From Suillus spraguei (Eukaryota; Basidiomycota; Agaricomycetes; Boletales; Suillaceae): a stretch of DNA of 64,000 bases. The translations under genes were made by a program, and so were the position numbers. Every line of letters begins with the position of its first letter. The first letter of the stretch is position 1. The stretch lies in assembly GCA_016800925.1 (NCBI GenBank), contig JABCPU010000158.1:81182-145181 (forward strand). The letters are read 5' to 3'. The notes beneath the pieces are model-generated. The model was not told where the DNA came from, did no database searches, and saw only the letters and a program-made list of their open reading frames with translations. Positions 24,480 through 34,285 of this stretch are shown piece by piece.

Positions 24480-24955
24480 TGTTACGAACTGGGGTGGCGT
24501 CACCAGCGACAGTGAAAAGACACAGACGGTCTGCTGGGAAGTTCTACAATGTCCAAAAGAGGACAAGGTGAAAGTACAAGGAACGCGTTCCAAGTACGAT
24601 CAAGGGTTCGACCTCAAAGACAAGTCTAAGAGGTTCTACGAGAATAGAGACTAAGACTAAGGAGTGCTTAGACTTAGAGACGATTCAAGACGACTTAGGT
24701 TGGAGACCTAAGTGAAGGATGTTCCAGGTAAAACCCAGTAAGATTAAAGTAAAGATACAAGTGTAATACAACGTGCTTAAATAGGTCAATATGTGCGCAT
24801 GGACCAAGAGAGACGTGAGAACATAAATGTGTATCCAAAGAAGGAAGGCAACTATAGTACAGATGCGTTGAGCATATGAGTCAGAGTCACGTTATGTAAT
24901 ATGCAAGTAAAAGGGGACAAAGAGAAAATGAATAGGGGCACATACGACTGTAACA
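24480..24955 (-). repeat. 5' LTR of the Gypsy element
   Basis: 476 bp, TGTTACGAACTGGGG...CTGTAACA on the plus strand. It differs from the 3' LTR at six positions, five of which are CpG against TpG or CpA. Confidence 0.95.
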
Positions 24956-25219
24956 GGAATCATCAACCTGCATACACTTCCATTGTGGGGCCTGTCCAAG
25001 GTTCATTGTTGCCTGAACCTCGGTGGTAGAAGACAGCAGTAATGGTGACACAACCAACACATTCTTGCCATGCTGCTGGAGTGCTTGTGGCTAGTCACAG
25101 ATTAGTAGATGGCAAAAAAGCAAAGAAGGAAAGACATACCACAAGCCTGGCTATGTCATGGGCCTGGTCAACTACCACCTGGCCATCCACTTCAAAGTGT
25201 TTGACACAGGCAAGCACGG
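24956..25219 (-). other. host-flank fragment between LTRs
   Basis: 264 bp of pre-insertion sequence. On the minus strand it reads ACVKHFEVDGQVVVDQAHD, continuing in frame from 27660-27612 when LTR-D copy 3 and one ACGG are removed, then reaches a possible intron donor GTATGTC. It may be upstream exon sequence of the CWD gene; unrecognised. Confidence 0.35.
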
Positions 25220-25307
25220 TGTAATGAACATATTGGTGCTGGGCTTAAAACCCTATCTTTTGACAATCGTCTCACATCTATAGGAGTTACCACTTGTCCA
25301 TGGCCAT

Positions 25308-26268
25308 TTAAATGAAGAAACTAGCACTGGCCTAAGTATAAGCGCAGCGTTAATCCTACTAAAGGTGCGAGTGAGATGTTTGACCCAAGAGGACTGCAGA
25401 TAGAAGCAATTCCTTCTAAGTTAGTGCAAAGGAAACAATGAAGTCCTAAAATGGCAACGAGGATTCTGATTTCCGAGGTTAACAGCGGTAGCGGTATGTC
25501 AGCAGTACTAGTGCGGTGTAAGTGGTACATGCATGGTAACGACAGCTGCAACGGTTAGCTAGCGAGGGCAGGAACAAAGTTACTTGGGCGAGACGAAAAT
25601 GTTATAACTACTGGCAGTGCAGTAGCGGTAGTGGCAACTTCTGTACGAGTGGGAATGCAGATGAGAGAGAAAGTGACCCAGCGAGATCACTGGCTGCGGT
25701 CTGGTTATGAGTAGCGAAGTCGAAAGTCACGCAGTACTTCGAGCGGTAAAGTTACCGGCGGTTAAATCAATGAGCGTGGTTCGAACGGAGAAGAGTTCAA
25801 ATGCAAATAGATTGCGACTAGCAAGCGTTTCTGATACTAAGTCCTAGTGAAGGGATGTAACGGGAAGTAAGTGACGGTATGTATGTTCAGTCCTTTTTAA
25901 CATATGTGAGTGCGTACGAGATAACTATGCGAGTCCAGTAGCAAGAAAGAAAATAAATGGGGTACTTAGTTATGAGGCGCACAGCGTGCAGTGGCCCCTT
26001 GAGATATAAGGTAAATCCTGCCATAGGTTTAGTAACAGCGGAAGCGAGGTAACTACGCACCAATGGATTCTAGACAGAATAGGATGGGACATGAGGGCAT
26101 CGGCACGAGGATCCAGTAAGGGTTTGTGGAAGAAGAATGGTTCCGCATTAGCGGAGCGAAAAGGCTATTTCATCGCTATAAGGAAATCCTTTGGTTGCTG
26201 CTGCAGACGTTAATGAGACGCTTGTCAAAAACGGGGTTTTGATGGTCAGCATGACTTTTCTAGCTACA
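25308..26268 (+). mobile_element. solo LTR, family E, copy 2 (nested in LTR D copy 3)
   Basis: It resembles LTR E1 throughout: the start is TTAAATGAAG against TGTAAAGATA, there are shared GCGGTA-rich blocks, and the end is TTTCTAGCTACA. The flanking 4-mers are CCAT (25304-25307) and CCGT (26269-26272). Family D copy 1 shows the pre-insertion text GGCCGTCTTACC, so the duplicated site was CCGT. The 5' TG end has lost one base. Confidence 0.78.
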
Positions 26269-26769
26269 CCGTCTTACCCCTTTAGCATTACCGGCAGTAT
26301 CACACGCTTACTGCACACCATACTGACTGCCGCACCTCATTCCACGTACCAATGTCCTTCCATGTCCTTGCCGCATCTGCATAACTCCATTTGGTGCGTC
26401 GTTTGTTTTATGTTCATTATCACTGATTCCACAGCAAGCATTATTACATGTTGCCTCGTGCCGCAGCACCTCGCGCTATGTTTACATATGGCAGTTACTA
26501 CACTCGAGCACTACTGATCTCGCCTAGTGTATTCTGAGTACATACGATTTAGGATATAAGCACCGCGTACCCCACACGATACAGTACCTGATTTTACACC
26601 ATTGCACATACTATAGGTCAGGATTATTGTCTAGCTCTGGATCCACCCAGTAGTAGACGTAGTCTTTAAAGTTCCTTATTGCTCATTAATCGACCACACT
26701 CGTTCTCCGTTACCACTGGCATACCGCTGGACTTTTGACTGTTATTTTGACTGAACTTCTCACACACCA

Positions 26770-27244
26770 TGTTACAGTCGTACGTGCACCTATTCATTTC
26801 TTCTTTACCTTCTTACTTGTATATCATGTCACATGACTTCAACTTATATGCTCAACGCATCTGTACTAGAGTTGCCTTCCCTATTTGGATACGCACTTAC
26901 ATTCTCACGTCTTTCCTGGTCCGTGCGCACATATTGGTCTATTTAAGCACATTGTACTTGTAGTAGATTCTTTACTTTAATCTTACTGGGTTTTATCTGG
27001 AACATCCTTCGCTTAGGTCTCCAACCTAAGTCGTCTTGAATTGTCTCTAAGTCTAAGCACTCCTTAGCCTTAGTCTCTATTCTAGTAGAACCTCTTAGAC
27101 TTGTCTTTGAGGCCGAACCCTTGATCATACTCGGAACACGTTCCTTGTACTTTCGCCTTGTCCTCTTCTGGACATTGTAGAACTTCCCAGCAGACCGTCT
27201 GTGTCTTTTCACTGTTGCTGGTGACGCCACCCCAGTTCGTAACA
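26770..27244 (+). mobile_element. solo LTR, family A (nested in LTR D copy 3)
   Basis: 475 bp, TGTTACAGTCGTACG...CAGTTCGTAACA, the Gypsy LTR in opposite orientation. The flanks are CACCA (26765-26769) and CACCG (27245-27249), a 5-bp duplication with one change at a CpG. It carries a lone open frame of about 100 codons on the minus strand, which is LTR sequence and not a gene. Confidence 0.9.
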
Positions 27245-27712
27245 CACCGCTACTTTACTGCTGAAAGTACCACAGCCTTTTTTACTGTTTCCTTGCACCG
27301 CTCACAGCCTTACCGCTACCGCTGATATTATCACTCAATGCAACTGTTTCTGACTATATCTCAACCACGGTAGTACCGCTACTTACAACGCTAGTTCCGG
27401 CGGCATCATCCCTGACTGCGGCAACTTACCGCTGACCACAACACTTCATTCACACATAAGTTGGACTTGAACTTGACCATACTAATAGGTATCCCCTTTA
27501 GGGTTGAACGCTCTTGTTGTCACAAGTGAAGCAGACTAGACGGAGCGCAAGACTCACATACTAACTTAGGAGGTAGTTTATCTACAGCCCAGGTTAGGTT
27601 GTATCTTTACAACGGCATGCAAAGACACGTCAGCAATCAACAATGCATTGTTGGATTCTTGCTAGGAGGACATTGTAAGATGCAGAGGATGATTGTGATG
27701 AAGGTGATTATG

Positions 27713-28406
27713 TGTCATATACCATACATTTGATCTCAGATCCAATCAGATCTGATTGATCCTACTTCTGTCCAGTCCACAGATCCTATCCAGACCACCC
27801 ATCCAAAACTTCCTACTTCTCGCACTCTAACTCTGTTGTGGACATCTGCGTCTACCTCCTTTCAGCAATCCTCCTGTCTCCAGTATTCCAGCTATGTATA
27901 TTTCCATCCTGCTTAATTTATCCATTACCTATGTTTCATTTCTGACTCGTGCTTACTGATCCACTGTACTTTTCCTAATAGACTTCCATTATACATTGTA
28001 CATAGCCCTTTGTCCTGGACTTGTTGATTATCCATGCCAGTTACTTACAGTATATAAACCACTTGTAAATCTCCATAGAACCTTAGTTCAAATATCATCT
28101 TAGATTCTACTCATTCTGTTCCTCCAGACTTGAGTTCCTTCTGACTCTAGTCACCTTCCGAGACTTAGGATTAATTCCTATAGTCTATATCTCCGACTCT
28201 ACCTTCGGGTAGTCTACTTCCGTTAGTTTCTAGTTAGGACTCTGTCCGACACTAGTCTTATACCTTGTTCTGTTCCTACATTCCAGATAACCTTTGGACA
28301 TATATCTTCCCTCTGAAATAAGGGGCAACACTCAGGAAAGGGGCACAGTGTATGAACTGAGGCCAAAGCCCTTCAGATCCTTTACCTTTTGAGTACGGTC
28401 TTAACA
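27713..28406 (+). mobile_element. solo LTR, family B, copy 4
   Basis: TGTCATATACCATAC...GTACGGTCTTAACA. It is 694 bp, shorter than copies 1 and 3, with a deletion in the 3' third around 28290-28310. The flanking 5-mers are TTATG and CCATG, which match only at three positions, so the duplication is decayed. Confidence 0.85.
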
Positions 28407-28430
28407 CCATGTATGTATGTATGTATGTAG
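28407..28430. repeat. (ATGT)n tetranucleotide run
   Basis: About five copies of GTAT lie immediately beside the end of LTR-B copy 4. A short microsatellite with no other feature. Confidence 0.9.
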
Positions 28431-28572
28431 ATAAGAAGATGATCAGATGAGTGTTGACAAAGTTATATAGGGAATGACTCGCTGTGGGCTTTGAGGTGGC
28501 CTTAGCAAATGTCAATGCAAAAGTGGTCATGGCACCACTGGGATCAGCTGAAATGACAATTGCCACTGGGTT

Positions 28573-30036
28573 TTGCTGAGCTGTGGCCTCAGTGGTCTAG
28601 TTATCTATTGTTGTGTATATATATGCCTAACTGCAACCCCTGCAAGTACATGGATTCTCATGAAAATCTCATTGACAAAGCTCAAAGGTTACAGGACGAG
28701 TAGATCAAGACCAACCAGAATTTCTTTCTCACATGGGACCAGTGGGTGCCACCAAAGTTGGGGCCAACTGAATCACTTCACTTTTCTGAATGCACCCTTC
28801 TTCGCTAACCTCCTCATAGTTGCACCAGCACTGGCGCCAGTGCCAAACCCTATCTCCTAGGTCCCGCCCCCAGCTCCCAAGGTGATGTTGGTCCCACCAA
28901 TCAATTTGGCTGCAGGGGGCAGATCATGAAGTCCCATACCAGGTGCTATAGCATGAAGGTGCAATGCGACCGACCCAATGACAAGCTCCCAGCAATGACT
29001 AAGCAGGTGCAGGCATCACATCCTTGTTCAAGGGCTGCAGCAGCCTCCATGTCCAAGCCTCAATCCAAGGTGACAAGGGTGACCTCCTGTGCACATCAAC
29101 CAACACCTGTTGTGGAATCTGAGGATGCCATGGAGGACACCAATGAGTTTCTTTTTTTTTGACAGTGATAACAATATTTACCCCTCAATTTAGATGTTGC
29201 TGTTGTTACTGATGAGGATGTTGACATGTCTTGTGCAGCCAATATCAAGCAGCAGACTGATGTCACTGCAGTGATGCCAAGTGAGCCCATCAACCAGCCT
29301 GCAGCCATCGCATTGGCCAATGACTTCCCTCCTGAGCATTGGCAGGAGGACATGGACCCCATCATCATTCCCCCGCCACCACCTCCTGCTCTTTCAGTGG
29401 CTGAGCCCACCATCCACAATTGTCTGGTTTCCCTGATGGCTCAAGTTGTGGCCATGCAAATGGCCAACCACAATACCCTCACTAGGGTGGATGCGATGGA
29501 GCATGACTTCAACGCCCACATCTCCTCTATGCAGGCCAAGTTTTCAGCTATGCAGCTTGACTTCAGTGGCATGGGTGACATTGGTCAATGATCTGGTCAA
29601 CATGGTCGAGACACTTCAGCAGAAACAATCGCTCCTCAATCCATCATTCCTGCTGCTAATGATAAGCCATGGCCATGGTTCCTTGGGCAGTGCAATGGGC
29701 ATGAGGTATCTGACTGGTGTGTTTGGCCCTTCAGTTGCTCCCATCACTCATTTGGTTGGTGTCAGTAAAGCTTCAGTGTCTTGCCCTTTCAGTCTTCCTG
29801 ATGTGCAGGGCACTACATTCACCAGTGGAGAAGTGGTTGCTCACAACCCACTTTCGGTCAATGTCAGTCAACCCTTAGTATCTCACCCATTTGGTCATCC
29901 TGATGTGCAAGGCAGTATATTCACCAGTGGGCAAGCATTATCTGAGTCAGTGCAGGCCAGTCCTTTATCTGCTCCCACTGTCCAAACTTATTTTACTATA
30001 TCATCACCTGTTTCTAAGACTCCCTCCCTCCCTTGA
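28573..30036 (+). pseudogene. degenerate TE-type ORF, plus strand
   Basis: Open plus-strand blocks include 28926-29162 (CYSMKVQCDRPNDKLPAMT, then Ser/Thr/Lys-rich) and 29226-29591, with DFPPEHWQEDMDPIIIPPPP followed by a heptad-like stretch (LMAQVVAMQMANHNTLTRVD). This resembles a Cys-motif, Pro-rich and coiled-coil protein type that I associate with repeated bolete ORFs, though the match is by memory only. Interruptions at 29163 and 29592, and the shift into another frame to 30036, show decay. Confidence 0.4.
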
Positions 30037-30210
30037 CACCCAGCATACCCTTATGTAGTACACCATTAGTTAGTTAGCTACTGTTGACTACATAAATTGA
30101 ATGAAATTGATTTGGATTGGATTGCATATGTATTGATTGTGTTTTTCCAAGTATCAATAGTGCATCGGCAATTGGTTGTATTTGACTGACTGACCAGCCA
30201 ATTGACCAAC

Positions 30211-30495
30211 CACCCAAGTCTATCATTGGGCAAGTGTATTTTGTCAGCTATTCCATGAACACCGACCATGTCTATCATACACCACTTTTGACTGACCTTT
30301 TGACTGACCACCTCATCTATCATACTTGACCAAGGTAGTCCTGGCAAGTATATTTTGTATAAGTTATTCAGGGCACACTGACCCAGTGTTCACCATACAT
30401 CATATTTGACCAACCTATTGACCAACTCCCCAAGTCTATCATTAGGCAAGTATATTTTGTAAGCTATTCCATGAACACAACCCTGTCTATCATAC
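30211..30495. repeat. degenerate direct repeat
   Basis: The phrase CAAGTCTATCATTGGGCAAG, then TATTTTGT and AGCTATTCCATGAACAC at 30211-30265, recurs with few changes at 30432-30478. A weaker copy lies between them (30310-30380). No coding potential is seen. Confidence 0.6.
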
Positions 30496-30902
30496 ATATA
30501 CATTCTAAGATGATATTCGAACTAAGGTTCTACGGAGATTTACAGTGGCTCAAAAAACTGTCCGCATGTTTTGACATTTTTCACTATCTATGATATTGTG
30601 TGAGAATGAACAAATTCCTCAAGGACATACTTATACCACATTGTAGTATGGCTTCAGGGCTTTTATTTGAGCCCTACACCGTGGGAATCGGCGGAGATAT
30701 GGTGGAGATATAAGGCTTATAAAATGATGACTCATGTGGACAGTTTTTTGAGTGTATATTAAAACTATATAAATCATTATTTATGACACCATAAAAATCA
30801 TGCCACTATTATATAAATTATAAAGTGGTGTCATTATGTTATTTTATGACTATATCTAACTATATAAACCAGAATATCTCATGTATCATAGTCATAATCA
30901 CC

Positions 30903-32193
30903 ATGAAAGCCATCTCCTCTGCTCAAAGAGATAATATCCTCTCTCTGTCTTATGCTGGCCTCTCTGCTCGCCAAATTTCCTCTAGAACTGGAGTATGCAA
31001 GTCCACTGTGGCCAAGTTCATCAAAGAAAGCCACCCAGATAAGGAAAACTCTTGTGGAGGACGTCCATCCAAGCTTACCTCTACTGACAAAAGGGCTATT
31101 ATCCAACATATCACTACAGGAAAGGCTGATAATGCTGTCCAAGCCACCCATTATATCAATTCCACCATCACTACCCCTGTCTCTTCACAAACTGTGAGGA
31201 ATGTTCTCAAGGCAGCTCATCTCAAGGCAGTAACAAAGAAGAAAAAGCCTCTTCTCTCCATCAAACATAGGCAGAGAAGACTAGCCTTTGCCTTAGCTCA
31301 TCAACACTGGACTGTAGAGGACTGGAAGCGTGTTATATGGTCAGATGAGACCAAAATCAATAGGATTGGGTCAGATGGAAGGTGTATGTATGGAAAAAGA
31401 AGGGAGATGGCCTAACAGACAGAGAGGTTAATGGGACTGTCAAGTTTGGAGGAGGTTCTTTAATGGTATGGGGCTGTATGGGATGGAATGGTGTGGGAAT
31501 GCTTGCTGAGGTTGAGGGGAAGATGAATGCTGAGCAGTATGTGGACATTTTAAATGACCACTTGCTGCCTAGCTTGGCAGAATCAGGGATTGATGAAGAA
31601 GATATCATTTTCCACATCAGGAAATTCACACATTCCTTGACGTGCCCTTATGCGGACTTATTTACACTTAACTGCCTTGGTGAAATTGAATCTACTTGTC
31701 CAAAATTTCAATGTGAATGAATTCAGAAAAAAAAAGTTGAGATATATTAATATACATGTTTTATTGTATTTCACACTCAAAAAATATAAGATATGCCAGG
31801 TGAATGATGTGAGAGAGAGCAAACAAGTTTTGAGATAAGTGAGTTAAGCTGATTAAGCATGTTAAGGAATGTGTGAATTTCCTGATGCAACAGGATAATG
31901 ATCCCAAGCACACATCCAGAAGAGCTAGGGAATGGTTTGAAGAACATAACATCAATGTTCTTGACTGGCCAGCACAGTCTCCTGATGTCAATGTCATTGA
32001 ACATCTCTGGGGAACACTCAAGAAAAAGCTTCAAGCCTATGAAAACCCCCCTAAAGGAGTATGGGAGCTTTGGGAGAGAGTAGCAGTGGAATGGGGGAAG
32101 ATCACAGCTGAGGATTGCCAGAAATTAATTGAGAGTATGCCTAGAAGGATAGAGGCAGTAATTAAAGCCAAGGGAGGTCATACAAAATACTAG
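30903..32193 (+). pseudogene. Tc1/mariner transposase, frameshifted and interrupted
   Basis: The N-terminus MKAISSAQRDNILSLSYAG with ARQISSRTGVCKSTVAKF is a helix-turn-helix. GGRPSKLT follows, the linker basic motif. The catalytic triad is the D in VIWSDETK, the first D in QQDNDPKHTS, and the E in VNVIEHLWG, with 34 residues between the last two (DD34E). A single-base loss near 31385 shifts frame. The 273-bp insert at 31615-31887 separates IIF from QQDND. It ends GGHTKY at 32193. The upstream ATG at 30825 falls in the AT-rich leader and was not chosen. The enzyme would cut and paste the element at TA sites; this copy cannot make it. Confidence 0.92.
31615..31887. mobile_element. 273-bp MITE-like insert with ~30-bp TIRs
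   Basis: The ends are inverted repeats starting CATCAGGAAATTCACACA, with 28 of 30 bases matching. A dinucleotide CA is duplicated (31613-31614 and 31888-31889). Removing the insert plus one CA restores IIFQQDNDPKH in the host transposase, which fixes the boundaries. The interior is AT-rich and non-coding. The superfamily is unknown. Confidence 0.85.
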
Positions 32194-32787
32194 AATACCT
32201 GGTTATTACTGTAAAATACTTGAGTCAAAAAACTGTCTGCATGAGTCACCATTTTGTGAGCCTTGTATCTCCACCATATCTCCACCGATTCCCACGGTGT
32301 AGGGCTCAAATGAAAGCCCTGAAGCCATACTACAATGTGGTATAAGCATGTTTTTGAGGCATTTGTTTGTTCTCACACAATATTATAGATAGTGAAAAAT
32401 GCCAAAACATGCGGACAGTTTTTTGAGCCACTGTACAAGTGGTTTATATACTGTAAGTAACTAGCACAGATAATCAATGAGTCTGGGACCGAGGGCTATG
32501 TACGATGTATAACAGAAGTCTATTAGTCAATGCACAGCAGATCAATAAGCATGAGTCAGAAATGAGACATAGGTAACGGATCAATAAGCAGGAAGGAAAT
32601 ATACATAGCCGGAATACCAGAGACAGGAGGATTGCTGAAAGGAGGTAGACGCAGATGTCCACAAGGGAGTTAGAGTGCAAGAAGTAGGGACTTTTGGATG
32701 GGTGATCCAGACAGGATCTGTGGACTGGATGGAAGTAGGCTCAATCAGATCAGATCAGATCTGAGATCAGATGTATGGTATATGACA

Positions 32788-33622
32788 TAATCAGGAGACA
32801 AAACTTGAAATTTTGTCATCACATTTTGTTACTACCATGTACTTTAAATTTTTGGCATGGTTTAATTGTTTGATACAACTGAACATACCAACCCTCAATC
32901 AGATTTCAAGTAATTGTTCCAATTTAAGCATCATAATAAAACTTGAAATCCAAGCAGACGCTCAAACTCTGACTATATTTCTTATTTTCAGTAACATATC
33001 ATCAGTGCAAAATGGCTGTGAAAGCTTGATATTTTGGATTTCACACAAAACACTGATGAAATTTGAAGTTATGTACTCAAATTTATGTTAGTTTAAATTT
33101 CACAAAGATTCTTTGCATTCTGGACAACATTAAAACCTATCTTAAATAGCTCTAACCCTGCTGTGTGGCCAAAATGCGAAAATGTGGGGTGTGGGAATAA
33201 TGTGGGAAGGCTGAGAAATTTATTTTTAAGCCTATAGTGAAATGGGTATGGGTTCTCCAGCAGACATACAAAGAAGCCTTGGGGATAGCTGGCAAGTATG
33301 CATTCCTACTTTTCTACGATAGCAAGGGTTGTATTAATACCCCTGCCAAGGTGTGGTGCTGATGAGGTGGTTCATGTACAGTAAAGGCCACCTTACCTAC
33401 AGGGATCTTGTTCTTCTGTCTCACCAAAAACTCCTCGGAGTAGTTGAGTCAAATTCGAGGTTGCTAGGATTAATTGCAAATAACATCTATTGAAAGGGAA
33501 TTTCGGGTGGAATAGTATTCAGGATAAAGAGTAAGCCATCCTCCTACCATACACATTCAAATTTATTTCCGATATTTCATATCATATCTCACGAATGACG
33601 TGTCTCAGGTGGAAGCTTTAGT
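32788..33622. other. AT-rich intergenic stretch, no gene seen
   Basis: The only open frame here (32813-33091) has the low-complexity composition of AT-rich DNA. No motif, repeat boundary or RNA gene could be supported. Confidence 0.5.
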
Positions 33623-33830
33623 ACATGTGAGTACGAGTAGATTTATTGACTCACCGTCGGCGTGGTAGCCATCCTACGTATATATATGCGTGAGATCAGA
33701 TGAGCTACAGCGAGTAGCGTTTCTGCGTCTCATTGATGCAGCGCAGTTGATAGAACAACGCATGAGTAGTTTGTTACGCGATGCGAAGGCTTACTTTACA
33801 AATTTTCGTCAGCTATCTGCTGGCAGGGCA
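33623..33830 (+). repeat. left copy of a direct repeat flanking the secreted-protein gene
   Basis: GTGAGTACGAGTAG, TTGACTCACCG, GGCGTGGTAG, GATGAGCTACAGCG, then TTTCTGCGTCTC and ATGAGTAGTTTG. The same order of blocks recurs at 34208-34400 downstream of the gene. The copies include an intron-like GTGAGT...GGTAG unit, so this looks like the surviving 3' end of a lost upstream gene copy. Confidence 0.6.
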
Positions 33831-33909
33831 AATGTCATCTGTTATAAGTTCTGTTCAGAATGGTATAAAAGGACTCCTTCCTACCGATTTATTTCTAAGA
33901 ACACAAATA

Positions 33910-34172
33910 ATGCGTCCCTCCTTCCAAGTCGTCCTCGCTGTTATTGCTGCTTTGACAGCGTCTATGACTGTCAGTGCTGACAGTCAATGCATCGACTTTG
34001 GCAAAAATTGCAAGATTCATAAAAATTGCTGCTCTGGCTCCACATGCGTGGAGAACTTGGTATTATGGAATGATAATGGCATAGATGTGAGTATGAGTAG
34101 TTTCATCCAGGATCTGTTGACTCACCGGCATGGTAGAAAGAAGACACCATATATGTGTGTGAAAATACGTGA
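33910..34172 (+). CDS. small secreted six-cysteine (knottin-like) protein
   Basis: Two exons, 33910-34086 and 34137-34172, with a 50-nt intron (GTGAGT at 34087, TTGACTCAC branch region, GGTAG at 34136), encode about 70 residues. Residues 1-23 form a clear signal peptide (MRPSFQVVLAVIAALTASM... ending SA). The mature part has Cys at 27, 34, 40, 41, 46 and 67, spacing C-X6-C-X5-CC-X4-C-X20-C. This resembles an inhibitor-cystine-knot order with a long last loop. The sixth Cys exists only after splicing. The upstream in-frame ATG at 33781 would bury the signal peptide and is rejected. Function is unknown; small secreted effector, antimicrobial or toxin-like roles are all possible and none is shown. 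Confidence 0.7.
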
Positions 34173-34285
34173 AGAACTTGATATTATGGAATGATAATGG
34201 CAGAGAGGTGAGTATGAGTAGTTTTATCCAGGATCTGTTGACTCACCGGCGTGGTAGAAAGAAGACACCATATGTGTGTGACGCC
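34053..34285 (+). repeat. 121-bp tandem duplication covering exon end, intron and exon 2
   Basis: The sequence from GAACTTGGTATTATGG (34053) repeats from GAACTTGATATTATGG (34174) with period 121. Both copies keep a GTGAGT donor (34087, 34208) and a GGTAG acceptor (34136, 34257). The second terminal exon also supplies a Cys before a stop, so an alternative C-terminus is possible. Confidence 0.9.

Larger units (their letters stand above)
17361..24955 (-). mobile_element. Ty3/Gypsy retrotransposon with chromodomain (family A)
   Basis: This is a 7595-bp element with two 476-bp LTRs and a perfect 5-bp duplication GGAAT (17356-17360 and 24956-24960). The minus-strand order is gag, protease, reverse transcriptase, RNase H, integrase, chromodomain, then a third ORF, which is typical of chromoviruses apart from the third ORF. 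A purine-rich tract (AAAACGGGGATAA on the minus strand) abuts the 3' LTR as a polypurine tract. No convincing tRNA primer site was seen next to the 5' LTR. pol carries stops and frameshifts, so the copy is defective although structurally complete. Confidence 0.95.
25220..27611 (-). mobile_element. solo LTR, family D, copy 3 (contains LTR E2 and LTR A solo)
   Basis: The plus strand starts TGTAATGAACATATTGG and ends GTATCTTTACA. The 4-bp target duplication is perfect: ACGG at 25216-25219 and 27612-27615. Two later insertions lie inside it (25308-26268 and 26770-27244). Around 26400 it preserves the empty site of LTR C. Confidence 0.9.
30543..32433 (+). mobile_element. Tc1/mariner element, DD34E, 1891 bp
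   Basis: The outer ends are CAGTGGCTCAAAAAACTG and its inverse, CAGTTTTTTGAGCCACTG. TA is duplicated at 30541-30542 and 32434-32435. The long terminal inverted repeats span about 210 bp each (30543-30752 and 32222-32433). The inner end of each repeat carries an inverted copy of the outer motif. One broken transposase gene and one MITE-like insert lie inside. Confidence 0.95.
30502..32787 (-). mobile_element. LTR family B fragment, copy 5, split by a Tc1/mariner element
   Basis: Reverse-orientation family B sequence runs 30502-30542 (TAAGATGATATTCGAAC) and resumes at 32434 (TACAAGTGGTTTATATAC), ending GGTATATGACA at 32787. The half that would carry the other end is missing, so the copy was truncated. 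The Tc1/mariner insertion falls at a TA within it. Confidence 0.88.

Noticed and set aside
26943..27245. 100-codon minus-strand frame ending in the LTR A solo
   Set aside because: It is LTR sequence read through; the same text in the Gypsy LTRs carries no conserved frame.
33781..34194. 137-residue reading of the small secreted protein from the upstream ATG and without splicing
   Set aside because: It would bury the signal peptide inside the chain and loses the fifth-to-sixth cysteine arrangement. Start 33910 with the 50-nt intron explains more.
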